From Cryptomeria japonica (taxonomy: Eukaryota > Streptophyta > Pinopsida > Cupressales > Cupressaceae): a DNA stretch of 62,000 nucleotides. Of the stretch, positions 46,166 to 59,544 are shown piece after piece. The stretch spans positions 830,014,160 through 830,076,159 of the forward strand of contig NC_081411.1 of the NCBI RefSeq assembly GCF_030272615.1, given 5' to 3'. Numbering within the stretch: the stretch's first letter is position 1; each line of letters begins with the position of its first letter. Below the pieces are notes generated by a model. It searched no databases, was not told where the DNA came from, and saw only the letters and a list, made by a program, of their open reading frames with translations. The position numbers and the translations under genes were made by a program.

Positions 46166-47039
46166 TGTTAGATACTTGGTTAGTCCCAAAGAAACTGAGA
46201 GGGGGGGCCGTGAATTAGTGCTTGACCAGTAGATGAAATATTTAAACTTATGTGCAACTTTATAACTACAATTAATATACTGGTTAGCAAATAATAATGC
46301 AGCAAAGAGAAACAAAAGAATAAGCATCAATGCACACCATAACATAGATATTTTTGATGAGGGAACCCAGTAGGGGAAAAACCTCAGTGGGATTTTTGAC
46401 CCACTATATTTACTCATTGGCCAATATGAATAAATATTACTCAGTACAATAGGGGCTTGCACATGAAGGAAGGCCAACTGCCTAGAGCTCACTACTCAAC
46501 AACAAAATGGAGTCCCATTGACTAAAATTGGATGGTTAAATCCAATAAGAATGTACTACTTCAAAATAGCATCTACAATGCTAGATTCAATACCGGTTTA
46601 AGCTTTGTCTGATACCTTTGCCAAAACCTTGCTGGTACATGATTCTAGTTACACAAAATAGTCTTCACTCTACTCTACTCTTATTCACTCACAAGATAAA
46701 CACATCAAAATGCATATACAATTATTCTCTCTCATTAACCACTTACATACATACTTTCTTACATTACAAATGACCTACAAGATCTCATACATATATGAGT
46801 CTTTACAATACATCATGTTGCCATACAAATAATATTATATTACAATACATTTCACATAAACAATATTATTTCCAGCTTGGACTGTCGGTATAATCTGCTA
46901 CTAGTGTGAATAAACCTTGTAGTGACTGCTGGTGCTGGTAGGTGAAGTCTATTGCTGGTAGAACCTTTGAACCCTATTACTAGTTGGTTTCCATCAATGA
47001 CAACCTCAACCATTCTCATCTGAGTGTATAATGCCAACA
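46166..47039 (-). repeat. F 5' LTR
   Basis: It runs from TGTTAGATAC to ATGCCAACA on the plus strand, 874 bp. The conserved block GGGGCTTGCACATGAAGGAAGG lies at 46453-46474. The C-run complement is at 46201-46207. The target copy ATTAA follows. Confidence 0.95.
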
Positions 47040-47044
47040 ATTAA

Positions 47045-47930
47045 CTAACAAATCATCTGGAAAGGCTATATGGGATAAGTTGGAGACTCTTAATGAAGGT
47101 GAACCTACTGTGAAGATTGCTAAACTTGATGGCTATGGGGTGAGATATGAAAACTTGAAGATGGAAGAAGATGAAAGGATTACTGCATTCATGGAAAGGG
47201 TAAATGAGACTGTTATGGGAATTCAATGTTGCGGTGGAACACTGAGTTAAGATGAAATTATTCCTAAAGTCCTAAGATCCCTACCACTAGCTTACAAAGT
47301 GAAGGCTACTGCTATTAATGAGTTGAGAACATTGGCTAATACTTATATCAACAAAGATACCTGGGTTGGAAAATTATCCTCTTTTGAGCTTGAATAATTT
47401 GGACCTTCTGGAGCTATGAAGTTTGAATCAGATTTTCATGCATCTACATCATCAACCGGTAAGAAAGACTAGAAAGCTTTATATGCTAAGGAATTGGATG
47501 ATATGAAAAGAGAAGATAACGAGTTTGAGAAACTTGAAGCATTGTTTGCTAGAAGGGTACCTAAAGGACCGATAGGAAGTAAGTATGAAGGAAAAACATC
47601 TTTTAAATATTTTGCATATAATAAGATTGGTCATTTTGCATCTAGATGTTTTGAAAGGAATTCAAGATTTGAAGAAAGAGTTAGAAGATCTTATAATCCT
47701 AACCTTGGATATTAGAATAAGTATAAGTATAGGAAAAATAGAAATGAATCATGCTACATAGCAGATGAGGAAGGTATAACAAACTTTGATGATGAACCGA
47801 CATAAGGCTCTGCTAATGGTTTCAATAATGGAAAGGAATGGGCATTATTGGCTATCAAAGAAGATGTTCTGACACTGGAAGAGAATGTACCTGAAGAGAA
47901 TGTACTTGCTACTAAAATTTAAGACAAAGT
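47045..47930 (+). pseudogene. C gag, C-terminal part
   Basis: It continues from 20963: TNKSSGKAIWDKLETLNEGE, then KMEEDERITAFMERVNE, then CCGGTLS, a stop at about 47249, then LRSLPLAYKVKATAINELRTL. The knuckle (about 47608-47649) reads YFAYNKIGHFASRC: both first cysteines are Tyr, so it is dead. Stops fall at 47396, 47470, 47713, 47803, 47920 and 47932. The order is normal for copia. Confidence 0.9.
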
Positions 47931-48190
47931 TTAATGGGTAATTGACAGTCGATGTTCATATCATATGACTGGAGATAAAGGAAAGTGTCTATCTTTGCAA
48001 GAATTTGATGGCGATCTAGTTAGATTTGGAGATAACAAAGCATGTATGATCAAAGGAAAGGGAAATATATCATTAGATGGTGAGAACAATACTAATAATG
48101 TTTATTTTATTGAAGGTCTAAAGCATAATCTTTTGAGTGTAGGACAATTGGTGAATAAGGGATTTCAATTACAGTTCAAGGATAGAAAAT
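47931..48190 (+). pseudogene. C protease
   Basis: The active site reads WVIDSRCSYHMTGD (about 47937-47978): the catalytic Asp is kept but the Gly of DSG is Arg. LSLQEFDGDLVRFGDNK and GLKHNLLSVGQLVNKGFQLQF follow in an open frame to about 48200. Confidence 0.85.
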
Positions 48191-49425
48191 GCAAAATCAT
48201 AACAGATCTGGTTTGGAGATTGCAATCGGTACACAGACAAAAGGTAATATATTTCATTTAAATTCTAGTGAGAAGACATGTTTTATTGCACGAATTGATG
48301 AAAGTTGGTTATGGCATAAGAGGCTGTGTCATGTGAATTTTGATTGCACTGTAAAGATCAGTTCAACTAAGGCACTTAGAGGTATACCTAAGATTGTGAA
48401 GCCCTATAATCTGGTATGTAAAGAATGTCAAATGGGAAAACATGTCTAAACCTCTTTTAGGAGTATACAAGATAAATCTAATGATGTTCTTGATCTTATT
48501 CATATTGATTGATGTGGTCCTACTAGAGTTAAACATTTTCAAGGTGATAGATATTTCATGCTAATCATTGATGATTATTCTAGATTGGTGTGGGTTACTT
48601 TTCTAAGGGAGAAATCTGAGGATTTTGAAAAGCTTAAAATCTTTAAGGCTAAAGTGGAAATTGAGACAGAACTAAAGATTAAATGTTTGAGGTCAGATCA
48701 TGGTGGAGAATTCACATCTAGTGAGTTTAATAACTTTTGTGAGAAGCATGGTATTAGGAGAAAATTCTCTACTCCCCAAACACCTCAGCAAAATGGAGTT
48801 GTGGAAAGGAAGAACAAAACTATCTTAGATGTTGCTAGAACCATTATGATGGAAGCTAGTCTACCTCATATCTACTGGAGAGAAGCAGTCAGCACATCAG
48901 CTTATACATTTAACAAAGTACACATCAAAGGAGAAACTAGTAAGACACGTTATGAATTATGGTTTGGCAATACACCTACACTTAAGTATTTCAGAATCTT
49001 TGGTAGTAAATGTTATATCAGGAGAGATGATATCATTGGCATATTTGATCCTAGATGTGATGAAGGCATATTTCTTGGTTATTCAAATGAAATCGAAGCA
49101 TATAGATGTTATAACAAGAGATTGCATATAATGGTGGAGAGTGTTAATGTCAAGGTGGATGAGATGAATAGAGGTCAAATCAGAGTTTATGAGAAGGAAC
49201 CGACAATGGAAATGATTATATCTGAACTGGTAGCACCTTTACCAAAACAAAATTTTGATCCAGTTACTCTAACACTATCAAAAAATTCAACAGTAACTGA
49301 AGAACTGGGAAGAAGAACAAAGAGTCAAAGGACTCCTAGATATGTGAGAATGAATCATTCAGAAGATTAGATCATTGGGGATAAGAACAATAGAGTTATG
49401 ACAAGAAGAAGACTGGCAACTAATA
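48191..49425 (+). pseudogene. C integrase
   Basis: The GAG_pre-integrase part (IFHLNSSEKTCFIARIDES, WLWHKRLCHVNFD, VCKECQMGKHV) is followed by the core. HID, followed by a stop at 48511, keeps the first Asp. The frame 48558-49370 (270 codons) has IIDDYSRLVWV (second Asp), SDHGGEFTSSEF and QQNGVVERKNKT (third). Then FGSKCYIRRDD and CDEGIFLGYS. It has the longest intact integrase frame in the window; stops lie at 48448, 48511 and 49368. Confidence 0.9.
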
Positions 49426-50400
49426 AGGTATGTTTAATTTCTCAAGTTGAACCGGTATCAGTAATTGAAGCATGTAAATAGAATATTGGTTGAAAGATAT
49501 GGAAGAAGAATTAGATCAGATTGAGAAAAATTACACATGGACCTTGGTTCCCTGACCTAAAAATAAGAATGTTATTGGAACTAAATGGATTTTTAGGAAT
49601 AAATTGAATGAGGATGTTCAATTTTTAAAGAATAAGACTAGATTGGTTTTTAAAGGATATTCTCAGAAGGAAGGAATTGATTATGGAGAGACTTTTGCAC
49701 CTGTAGCTAGGATTGAAGCTGTAATATTATTTCTTGCCTATGCTGCCCATAAGAACTACAAGGTTTATCAGATGGATGTTAAGTGCACATTTTTGAGTGG
49801 GGATCTTGATAAGGAAGGTTATATTGAGAAACCTAATGGTTTTTGACTTTTAGATAATACAAACATGATTTGCAGGTTAAGGAAAGCTTTATATGGATCG
49901 AAACAGGCACCTAGAGCTTGGTATGCAAAGTTGAATAAATATCTTTGGAAGCTTGGTTTTGCTAAGGGTAATGCTGATAGTAATTTATATTCTAAGATCA
50001 CTGATGATGATATATTGATTATTGAAGTATTTGTTGATGACATTATTTTTGGAGGTGAAGATAAGTTGTGCATGGAATTTTCTAAAAATATGGAGAAAGA
50101 ATTTGAAATGTCTATGATTGGGGAAATGAAAATTTTCTTAGGATTGCAGATTATTTAGACTGATAAAGGTATTTTCATCTATCAAACTAAGTATGCTAAG
50201 GAATTATTGAAGAAATTTGGTATGGGAGGTTCTAAACCAGTAAGTACTCCTATGGTTACAAGTGAAAAATTGACAAGGAAAGATGTTTATGCACTAGTAA
50301 ATCCTACAAGATACAAATATATCATTGGAAGTCTACTTTATTTGACTCGGACTAGACCTAGCATAATGAATGTTGTTTGTATTGCATCTAGATTTCAGAG
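49426..50400 (+). pseudogene. C reverse transcriptase
   Basis: RVT_2: IEKNYTWTLVP, a stop at 49553, [50 protein letters not shown], a stop at 49844, [12 protein letters not shown], then the FVDD box (50030-50041) intact. A stop at 50156 follows FLGLQII. The thumb/connection LTRTRPSIMNVVCIASRF follows. Order is normal. Confidence 0.9.
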
Positions 50401-50983
50401 TGATCCTAGAGAAAATAATGAGTGTGTCGTGAAAAGGATTTTTAGATACTTGCAAGTTATATCAGAATATGGTTTGTGGTACCCTAAGGTTGATGACTTT
50501 ACTTTATATGCATATAGAGATGCTAATTGGGCTAGAGATATTGATGACCAGAAAATTACTTCCGATGGAGCTTTCTTTCTTGAAAAGAAGTTGGTTTCAT
50601 GGATCAACAAGAAACAATCATGTACTTCTTTATCTACTACTGAAGCTAAGTATGTTGTTGCTTCTACTAACTGTACATAGGTTCTATGGATGAAGCAAAT
50701 GTTGAGGGACATCAAAGTGCATTGCACTGGACCAGTAGTTATTCACTATGATAAGTCTGTTTCTATTGAGATATCAAAGAATCTAGTATTACATTCTAAG
50801 ACAAAGCACATATCTATCAAGTATAGCTTTTTGAAGGAGAAGGTTGAATAAAATGAAGTTAGACTGGTTTATGTGAACACTAAAGAGAAGAATGAGGATA
50901 TTTTAACTAAACCTTTGTCTAAAGAAGCATTTGAGTACCTGAGAGATAGGCTAGGGGTTTTTGCCCCTTTGGTAGAAAACTAA
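50401..50983 (+). pseudogene. C RNase H
   Basis: KRIFRYLQVISEYGLWYP is followed by AYRDANWARD (first catalytic Asp kept), SWINKKQSCTSLSTTEAKY, a stop at 50678 (TNCT then TAG), VIHYDKSVSIEIS, SKTKHISIKYSFL, a stop at 50848, and VYVNTKEKNEDILTKPLSKEAF. It ends at a TAA at 50981. Confidence 0.9.
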
Positions 50984-51376
50984 TTGATGCTTTTTGGCAT
51001 CAGTCCGATATGTATTATCAAAGATATTATTCATTTTGACACTGATGTGGGGATACTATTGCTCAAGGGGAGTAGTCAATTTTATGTTTCAGTGGTTTAT
51101 GTTTTTGCTTTGAATTCTGACATTAATGTCAAAGGCGGAGAGATATTGATGTGAAAAAGTAAAAATTAAGGAGTTGTATACATTAGGGGGGGAGAATATG
51201 ATCTTTACAGAGATATCATTCACATGGGGAGTTTGGTCTTTATTTCAGAACTTCATTGCTATATCTTTGAGTGGGCAATTGTTGGTTGTCTTCCACTGGG
51301 GGAGACTTGTTTGGCATTTCTTGGTACTTAGATGTTTTTCACATCTAGTGTTGCCATCAATGCCAAAGGGGGAGAT
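50984..51376 (+). other. C pre-3'-LTR region and polypurine tracts
   Basis: This region is noncoding. The upstream motif AATGTCAAAGGCGGAGAG lies at 51125-51142 and the true tract AAAGGGGGAGAT at 51365-51376. Confidence 0.8.
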
Positions 51377-52618
51377 AGTTGGCCTTTTGGAGGAATTGAT
51401 TATGTGTTGCATTGATGTTTTGTCAATGATGTCAACACTAGTTGTTTTGGATGCTTTACTGACACCCTTCTCATCCTTGTAGGATGAGTGTTTTTTGGTT
51501 GGTTTGGATTTTGCATGACCCGGTATGTTTTGGTATAGTATGGTTATGGAATTGACTTATTCATGATAGTCATGTTCATATTTAGTAAGTTGGTTTTGGT
51601 CTGGTTACTGGATGCTATCCTATTTGCTTGGAAGCATGGCTTGTGGTTTTGGCGAGGGTTTCACCAATAAAGATTTGATGAAGATATTTTGATGATATGC
51701 ATAAATGGTGTTAGTACAGCTTCTGGTGGAGATTCGGGATGTTTTTGGTAATCATATTCAAGACTTGGTAGATGGAGATAATTGCTTTAGCATGTGGACC
51801 TATATTGGGTCCCGATTCATCTAGGTTATGGATCGGCTTAATGAAACGTGTGGATTGGACCTATCGATATGTTTCCAAGATGTCTTATGTCCTGGATATT
51901 GTTTGTTTTGTCTACAACTGACATGTTTTGTAATTATGTAATTAGTTTATTGTCTAGTGGCCAACCTTATTTTTTATGGTCGAGGGTTTGTATATATTTG
52001 ATGTAAGATCTCATTGTAGATCATCATAGGGACATGGTCAAGGAATAGATATGGATATGTAATGTGTGAATAATGTAATATCATTTAGGCAAAACATCTA
52101 GTTGATCATTGGAGATTGAGTTGGGTTTATGTAAGAGGATTTAGTCCACTGATATTGAGCTTAACTAGAACTGTAATTAGGCATAAGAGATGTTATCTTT
52201 GCAATTCATTCCTTCTTCTGGATTATAGGCTAGATTTCTATGTAGTCAATGAGAATCCTTTTTTGATGAGCAGTATGCTCTAGGCTGTTGACCTCCCTGC
52301 AAGTGCAACCCCCTCAATTATAATTCACATACTTACTACATAAGTATTATCTAACTATGGGTATGCTTTCCACCATGATTTTTCCCTTTAACAGGTTTTC
52401 CATGTATAAATCTCAGTATCATGTGGATGGTATTTATTCTCTGATTGTTGTTTATGCTTAATTTGTTTAACTACTATTCTAGTATTTTATTTAAGCATTC
52501 TGGTATTAATATTTTGGGTTCCGATATTAAAGTTTTAATTATTAAATGTTCTAGTAATGTGTGACAATTCATTCACTCCCCTCTCTCAGCGTCTTTTGGT
52601 TATTTGAACTATCTAATA
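51377..52618 (+). repeat. C 3' LTR
   Basis: It is 1242 bp, starts AGTTGGCC (first base changed) and ends CTAATA. It has TATATATTTG at 51991 and the CTCCCTGCAAGTGCAACC block at 52293-52310. It is followed by the target copy GATGA (52619-52623) and B's RT. Confidence 0.95.
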
Positions 52619-52623
52619 GATGA

Positions 52624-53606
52624 TTGGGTTAAGGAAATGAATGAAGAATTAGATCAAATTGAGAAGAATTAGAAATGGTCACTTGTTCCTAGACCAAAGG
52701 ATAAAAACATAATTGGAACAAAATGGGTCTTTTGGAATAAATTGGATGAAGAAGGAAGGATTGTAAGAAACAAGCAAGGTTAGTCTGCAAAGGGTATGCT
52801 CAAGAGGAAGGTGAGGACAACGGTGAAACATTTTCATGTGTTTCTAGATTGGAAGGTGTAAGAATGCTATTGGCATTTTCTAAATTTAAGGGATTCAAAG
52901 TCTACCAAATGAATTTCAAGTCAACATTTCTGAATGGGATTCTAGAAGAAGAAGTATAAATTGAACAACTGGATAGATTTTCTTTGACCGATGATAAATA
53001 CATGGTGTGTAAATTACACAAAGAACTGTATGGTCTTAAGTAGGTACCGAGAGCATGGTATGCAAGATTACATGCACATTTGATCAAGATTGGATTCCAT
53101 CATACCAGTGAGGACAACAATATTTATTTGAAGACTGATGGAGACAAGATGCTGATAGAAGAAGTGTTTGTTCGTGACATGATTTTTTGTGGCAATGATG
53201 ATATGTGTATGGAATTTGCTGATATAATGAAAAAGGAATTTGAAATGTCTCTAATCAGTGAAATTAAGTTATTTATTTTCTTAAAGATTCAACAACTAGA
53301 TGATGGTGTCCTTATTTGTCAGACCAAGTATATCAAAGAGGTGTTCAAGACTTTCGAGATGGAAGACTACAAATCGATAGGGACACCGATGGTGACTAGT
53401 TGCAAGTTGTCAAAGGAAGATGATTCCCCTGTTGTTAGCGAAAAAGAGTACAGGTCTATGATTGGAAAGCAACATTATGTTGTCCATAGCTGACCGGACA
53501 TTTCTCATGTTGTTGGATTAGTTGCTAGATTTCATAAAGAGCCTAAAGAAAGTCACATGGTGGTTGTGAAGAGAATTTTTTGATACCTCAAATGCATAGT
53601 AGACTA
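52624..53606 (+). pseudogene. B reverse transcriptase (interrupted by H)
   Basis: It continues B's pol after C: WVKEMNEELDQIEKN, a stop at 52669, then [22 protein letters not shown] frameshift lies near 52770 and others follow. VYQMNFKSTFLNGILEEEV, LYGLK, a stop at 53041 and [17 protein letters not shown] follow. The catalytic box reads FVRD (53167-53178) instead of YVDD/FVDD, so one Asp is lost. LICQTKYIKEVFKTFEME and EYRSMIGKQHY follow. It ends at 53606, where H is inserted. Confidence 0.9.
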
Positions 53607-54639
<1,033 letters not shown>

Positions 54640-54938
54640 ATCTCCCCCTTTGGCATTGATGACAACACTCATGTAAAAAATGAATTCCCTGTCGGTATAA
54701 CTAAAATATGCTCCCCTAAGCAATACATTCCTTCTGATATCTTGATGTCCTTCCCATGTGTTCTTATCTGGTATTCTCTGATATTTTCACACATATATAC
54801 ATACTCTCCCTTTGACATTAATGCCAAAGATAGGTGAAAGAATTGAAAGAATTCAAAACAAATGAATGAATACAGTTAATTTCACTGGAGCTTGACTATC
54901 CTCAAAATTTTAGGGCTTGCCTTATCCAACAACTAAAG
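54640..54938 (-). other. H pre-3'-LTR region and polypurine tracts
   Basis: The tract is the complement of ATCTCCCCCTTTGGC at 54640-54654. A second motif (complement of CTCTCCCTTTGACATTAATG) lies at 54806-54825. No gene. Confidence 0.75.
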
Positions 54939-57900
54939 TTATGTATCCCAACTAGTTTTGAAGGTTTCAGAAATGGATACTAGTCCACTTAGTAAGTGTG
55001 CTAGTGTTTCCTTCTCTTTGACATATGTCAGTGTGGGTTTAGCAATCATGTCCATGCACTCTCTCTTATGAACACCCAATGAATCTAATCTAGGACTTAC
55101 CAATCCTCTAAGACTTCTTGCCCTATGAATGATCTTGTCTTTCTCTTTCTCCAAAGAAAAAATTTGGTTCTCCAAGGACAAAATTTGTCCATCAACAGAT
55201 GTGGTCAGTGCAGTTAATCCATCAAAAGAATTAGCAATGTTAGCTATCTTATCATATAATTCCTTCAACTTGCCATCTAGACTAGCTGTAAGAATTTCTA
55301 TGTTACAACACACTATGTAGATATTTGTACATTGTTTTAAACAAACCTCAATAGGAATAAGTTTGGCCTCAATTTTCTTTTTCTCAATTTCTATGATCTA
55401 ATCAAAAGCTTCTCTTTTAGCTATTGTGAATTTTTCCAAAGCCCGTTAGTCTACAATTTGCCTCAGAGGTTGAAAATTGTTAGAAATGTGTTATGTTAGA
55501 GTCTTGAGCTTGCCGAAAGGGCTTGCTCCATCTTCAATCTAATAGTCAAGTATTAATCTGTGCAACACTGTGACCGATTGATCAATTATTTCTTTATTTG
55601 TAGTACCCTCCTTCTGTAATTTTTGAGTGGCCATCATCATCAATTCAATTGGACTTAACTCAGAGACTGATTTCTTCTCAACCTGAGAAGTGTCATTTGC
55701 CAAAACCTTTGTCGGGGAATTAGTTTTAACTGCTGGTATTTACTTAGTTTCTTTTACCTTATCCTCCTCAACCTCTTTTGCACTAGTGACTTCACCACTT
55801 GGTACAGTGTCAGTTACTACTAGTGGAGTATTATCCATAATATTTATAGTGTCTTGTACATTGCCTTTCTCAACAATGTTTTGTGCTGGTACAAAATGTA
55901 CACTCTCCTTTACTGCTGGTTGTGTCAAAATTGGAGTTGAACTACCCAAAATACCTTTTCCTTTTGATTTGTTAGGAATGGTGGAAGTTGTTGCTCTTGC
56001 AAACTCTTCTTGAGATGTGAGAAAATCTGGATTTTTCTGAAAGAATTTGGTCTAACCCTTACTAGTCCCATTTATCACCTCATTTACTTTTCCCATCATA
56101 AGGCTTATCTACTAGGGTTTACTACTAAAAACTATCATATTTGCAACATCTATGCATCTTTTCATTTTCTCATTGTTTATAGCACCACACATTTCCAAAA
56201 GTGCTACTTCCTTGATCTCCCTATCTCTCTTGACAACACCTCATTTATTATATAAGGATAGATGTATCTCCTTCAAAATTTCAACTAAGGCTTTCTTATA
56301 GATGTCTATATACAACAAAATAGCCTCTTCTATTTCATTTTGCTCATTTTTTCTAAATCTTCATAATACTTAGATACATTTTTCAAAATTCTATCTTTTA
56401 TAATTTCGTCAATAAGATCAGCATAGGTCTTTGTGGTCTTATCAGTTTTAGTATCATCACCCTTCTTCTTTTTGCTTGTGGTTGTTGGGGTAGATGTGAC
56501 TAGTTTCCTCTTTTGCATAGGCTTCATTGCCAGTGGTGGAGGTGTAGTAGGTTTAGTTTCCTTTCTGATAAGTCTCCTCTTGGGCTTGGCCTTCATCTGC
56601 TCTACCGGTGGTTGTACCACTTTCTTCCTTTGTACCCTTCTGAAATCCAGAGGTTCATTATCCTTAGGGTCAGAAATATAAGTGACAGGGGAAATGAAAG
56701 CTTCAGGATTCTTGACTTTTGTAGTGCTAGCCTCTACTAGTTTAGCTACCTGTTTTAATCAAGAACCCAGTTGAGTGTCTATCTTGTGAATTACATCCTG
56801 TACATATGCAAACATATTTTCTATTTTCTTCTCTCTTCTCTTCCTTTTAAAACTAGTTTTCACTTCAACAACCTTCTCTCTTGCCATACCAAAATGCTTT
56901 GTTTTATCATCTAATGGGGCATCTAACAACATTTTTGCATAGAGTTCAAAAATGTTATCATCTACCTCATATCCAAGCCCAGTAATCTAGATTGTCTTAG
57001 GTTAAACAACTTCCATTAGAGTTTCATTAGTTTTTACCATAAAACAAATATCAGTGGAGTACTTCTCCACAACGTTCCTTGATATTCTCTCCCTTTGCCT
57101 CATATTTTCTTGGAATGTCTTGAAATACCCCCAAAGTTTCTCATCTCTACAAGTACGAAGACTGGTGATTGCTTCCTTGATCTACATAGTTACCAGTATG
57201 TCATGAGCCCAATGCTTCTTGCCAAGACCACGTAGCTCATTCATGAAGTAAAGCATTAAACAAACAATCAAATTTCCATATCTAAAAGTTCCTTTCTTGA
57301 CTCACTTGATCTTACCAAGGTTCAACATTAATTAACTCCTCATCCATTCACATAAGTCATACTTTACATTATTTCTCAGCATCTGATATGTTGTATGAAT
57401 GCATGAACTAGCAATAGAATTCAATCAGTTGGACTGAGTTACCTTGTAACCTATTATAATGCTTGCAAACTTTACATTAGTGTCGCTGGTTGTGCTTATC
57501 CTCATTGATCTGTTATTAGGAGTTGCACCAGTGAGTTTTTCTACCTCATTGTTGAAAAATTTATTTCCATGTTCTTGTTTGACTTTGAGTAAGTCAGTGA
57601 CTTCTTGAATAGCCTCCTTCGAGATCATATAAAGCCACACTTGCCAGAAAATTCATTATGAACCTTGCTCAGAACGTATCTAATAACCTCATCTTTGAAT
57701 TTTGGTATGTACAGAATATCATTTAACCCTAGATCCTCAATTGCTTTGTATTCTAGTTTGATGGTTTCAGAGTCTCCCAGTATCACTGATTGATACATGA
57801 TTTTGATGTCCTCTATGCCCAGATCCTCTAAGGTGTAGTGAATGTATGCCCTCACATCTTCAAAATACATCACGTCACCATGAACCCTAGAAAATGCTAC

Positions 57901-57980
57901 CACATAGTCTTCTTTCTTAGCAATTTCAGGACAATGCTGGGATTTGAAATGAAAGTAGGAGTTGAAGATTTAGATGCCAT
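54939..57980 (-). pseudogene. H ORF2: homologue of F ORF2
   Basis: Minus-strand reading from ATG 57980 (MASKSSTPTFISNPSIV). Several frameshifts and stops are present, but segments align in order with F ORF2: RAYIHYTLEDLGIEDIK and YVLSKVHNEF (57840-57650), GTFRYGNLIVCLMLYF (near 57290-57240), RQRERISRNVVEKYS, GLGYEVDDNIFELYAKMLL (near 56985-56930), a Lys-rich zone (56620-56440), an acidic zone (55949-55740), and a C-terminal coiled coil (55230-55110, SLENQIFSLEKEKDKI) ending in SPRLDSL and the stop at 54939. Total about 1,010 codons. Function unknown. The conserved blocks differ by many substitutions, mostly conservative. Confidence 0.7.
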
Positions 57981-58344
57981 TTCGAAGAATACCTGAATAG
58001 TGAACGCCGATGGAAGTTGACTGATTCTCAAATAACTGATCAAAATCCTTTCACAATGCTTTTTCTCACTCTTAAATTGCCTTTTCTTCACTCTGAATGC
58101 TTGAATGCTCAGTGAGTGAAAATTAATTCACTTACCCCTTTTTATCAACAAATAAAACCCTAATTTTTCTATGATAAATGCTTCACCAACAACCCTACGG
58201 ATGTCAGTTTCACAGTCTTGTGTCGGATGAATCTTCATCAATGATGAACACAACTCTCTAGATCTCTTCTAGATCTCCTTAGATCTCCTCTAGGGTAATA
58301 TGCAAGATTTAGCAATGACTTTACCAACCCTTAAGGCTTATGCC
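57981..58344 (-). other. H spacer between ORF1 and ORF2
   Basis: 364 bp, AT-rich. I see no conserved coding segment. The F counterpart (43466-43781) is about the same length. Confidence 0.5.
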
Positions 58345-59499
58345 TCAGTTACCAGTGAAATTTCTTGTCGGTGGAGGAATACCTTGTTCTACCGGTGGAG
58401 ATACCGGTGTAGATCCATCTCCACTTGGTTCTTCAGATTTTCTAACCCATCTCTTGGTGTGATCTTGTTGTATTTGATCTACCTTCTTCTTTCCTTTTTC
58501 ATTATCTTTATCATTGCTAACCAGTTAAGTCTTGCTTCTATAATACTTAGCAATATGACCAATTTTGTTGCATGCATAACATGTAACATTGTTCATTTGA
58601 ATTCCTTTGACATATCCAGTATCATTTCTTAACCTACAATGATTAGAAAAATGTCCAAACTTTCCACATGCATGACATTTAACATTCATTCTGCAATCTT
58701 CTGACTTATGACCATACTTCTTGCAATTTGTGCATTGACTGAGAACAAAATTGTAGTTTTGATTTTCTCTGTTTCTACATTGTTTGGCCATATGCCCAAA
58801 TTTATTGGAACCAAAACATCTACCATTGAATTTATAAGCATTAGATTGCCTTACCGACTTCCTTTGTTCAGATGAGTTTTGCATACTGGTTGTCTGATCT
58901 TCATTTGCAGTACTAGAGCTTTCACCTTGTACAAATCCAAGTCCTCTAGAATCATCAATCTGCCTTTGTCTTTTCAACAAGTCATCTAGTTGTCCAACAC
59001 TGATCATAAATTTTTCTTTATACTCAATTGTAGTAGTCAGATCATCTCTCACAGTAGTTATTTGTCTTTCAAGTTCTTGTTCATTGTTCCAGGAGTGTGC
59101 CAAATCAGTTCTCAACAGATTATTCTCATGAGTCAATATGCCACATTCATCAAATTTGTTCTTCAGAGATATAACAAGATTATCTTCCTTCTTCATTTTG
59201 TCCTCAATATCTTTTGATAAACTCATAGTTAGATCTTGCATTTCATTCTTCATGATCATGTTTTCTTGACTTAGTTTCTGACATTGTTCCTTAAGTGCAT
59301 TTTTCTCCTCATCATCTAGTTTTTGCAAGAGTTCTTTTCTCAAGGCTTGAGCTAATGATAACCTTTCTTGCAGGATAAGAATGAATTCATTAGAAGAATT
59401 TAATTCATCTTGCAATTTCAAGTTCTTAATCCTTTCAACATCATAATCCTCAAGAGTCATCTCAAGTTGCTTCTCCATAAACATGTTCAAAGATTCCAT
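58345..59499 (-). pseudogene. H ORF1: coiled-coil protein with four CCHC knuckles
   Basis: It starts at ATG 59499 (MESLNMFMEKQ), 46 nt after the PBS. The open frame extends upstream without a second ATG. A coiled coil of about 200 residues (59480-58950) is followed by a Ser/Gln-rich hinge and YKFNG. Four knuckles follow: CFGSNKFGHMAKQC (one Cys changed to Ser), CTNCKKYGHKSEDC, CHACGKFGHFSNHC and CYACNKIGHIAKYY (last Cys lost). A TAA at 58522 is followed in frame by a basic, Pro-rich tail to a TGA at 58345. About 385 codons. It is the most intact gene in the window. F ORF1 is its homologue. It likely binds RNA or DNA, standing in for Gag nucleocapsid; no copia Gag core is seen. Confidence 0.8.
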
Positions 59500-59544
59500 T
59501 TTCAATGTCTTCCTCAAGCTGTTAAACTTCTTCTAAGGAACCAA

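Larger units (their letters stand above)
20964..47039 (-). mobile_element. Element F: copia-like LTR element with two non-pol ORFs
   Basis: On the minus strand its 5' LTR is 46166-47039, PBS 46152-46163, ORF1 46094-43782, ORF2 43465-40333, polypurine tract 39955-39969, and 3' LTR 39954-39496 plus 21413-20964 (split by E). The target duplication ATTAA (20959-20963, 47040-47044) is perfect. It lacks every pol domain. A copia PBS, copia-type leader (CTTGAGGA word), copia LTR end motifs and doubled polypurine tract show it is a copia-derived, non-autonomous element. H is a second member. Confidence 0.9.
11311..52618 (+). mobile_element. Ty1/copia element C, split by D and F
   Basis: It is complete, with LTRs 11311-20619 (containing D) and 51377-52618, PBS, gag, pol and polypurine tract. 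The target duplication GATGA (11306-11310, 52619-52623) is perfect. D lies in its 5' LTR and F in its gag. Both LTR starts have a single-base change from TGTTGG (TATTGG and AGTTGG), and the right end is CTAATA rather than CTAACA. It is related to A/G by protein but has different LTRs. Confidence 0.95.

Noticed and set aside
58345-59499. H ORF1 as a host zinc-knuckle gene
   Set aside because: It sits between PBS and polypurine tract of a TSD-bounded LTR element, and F has the same arrangement.
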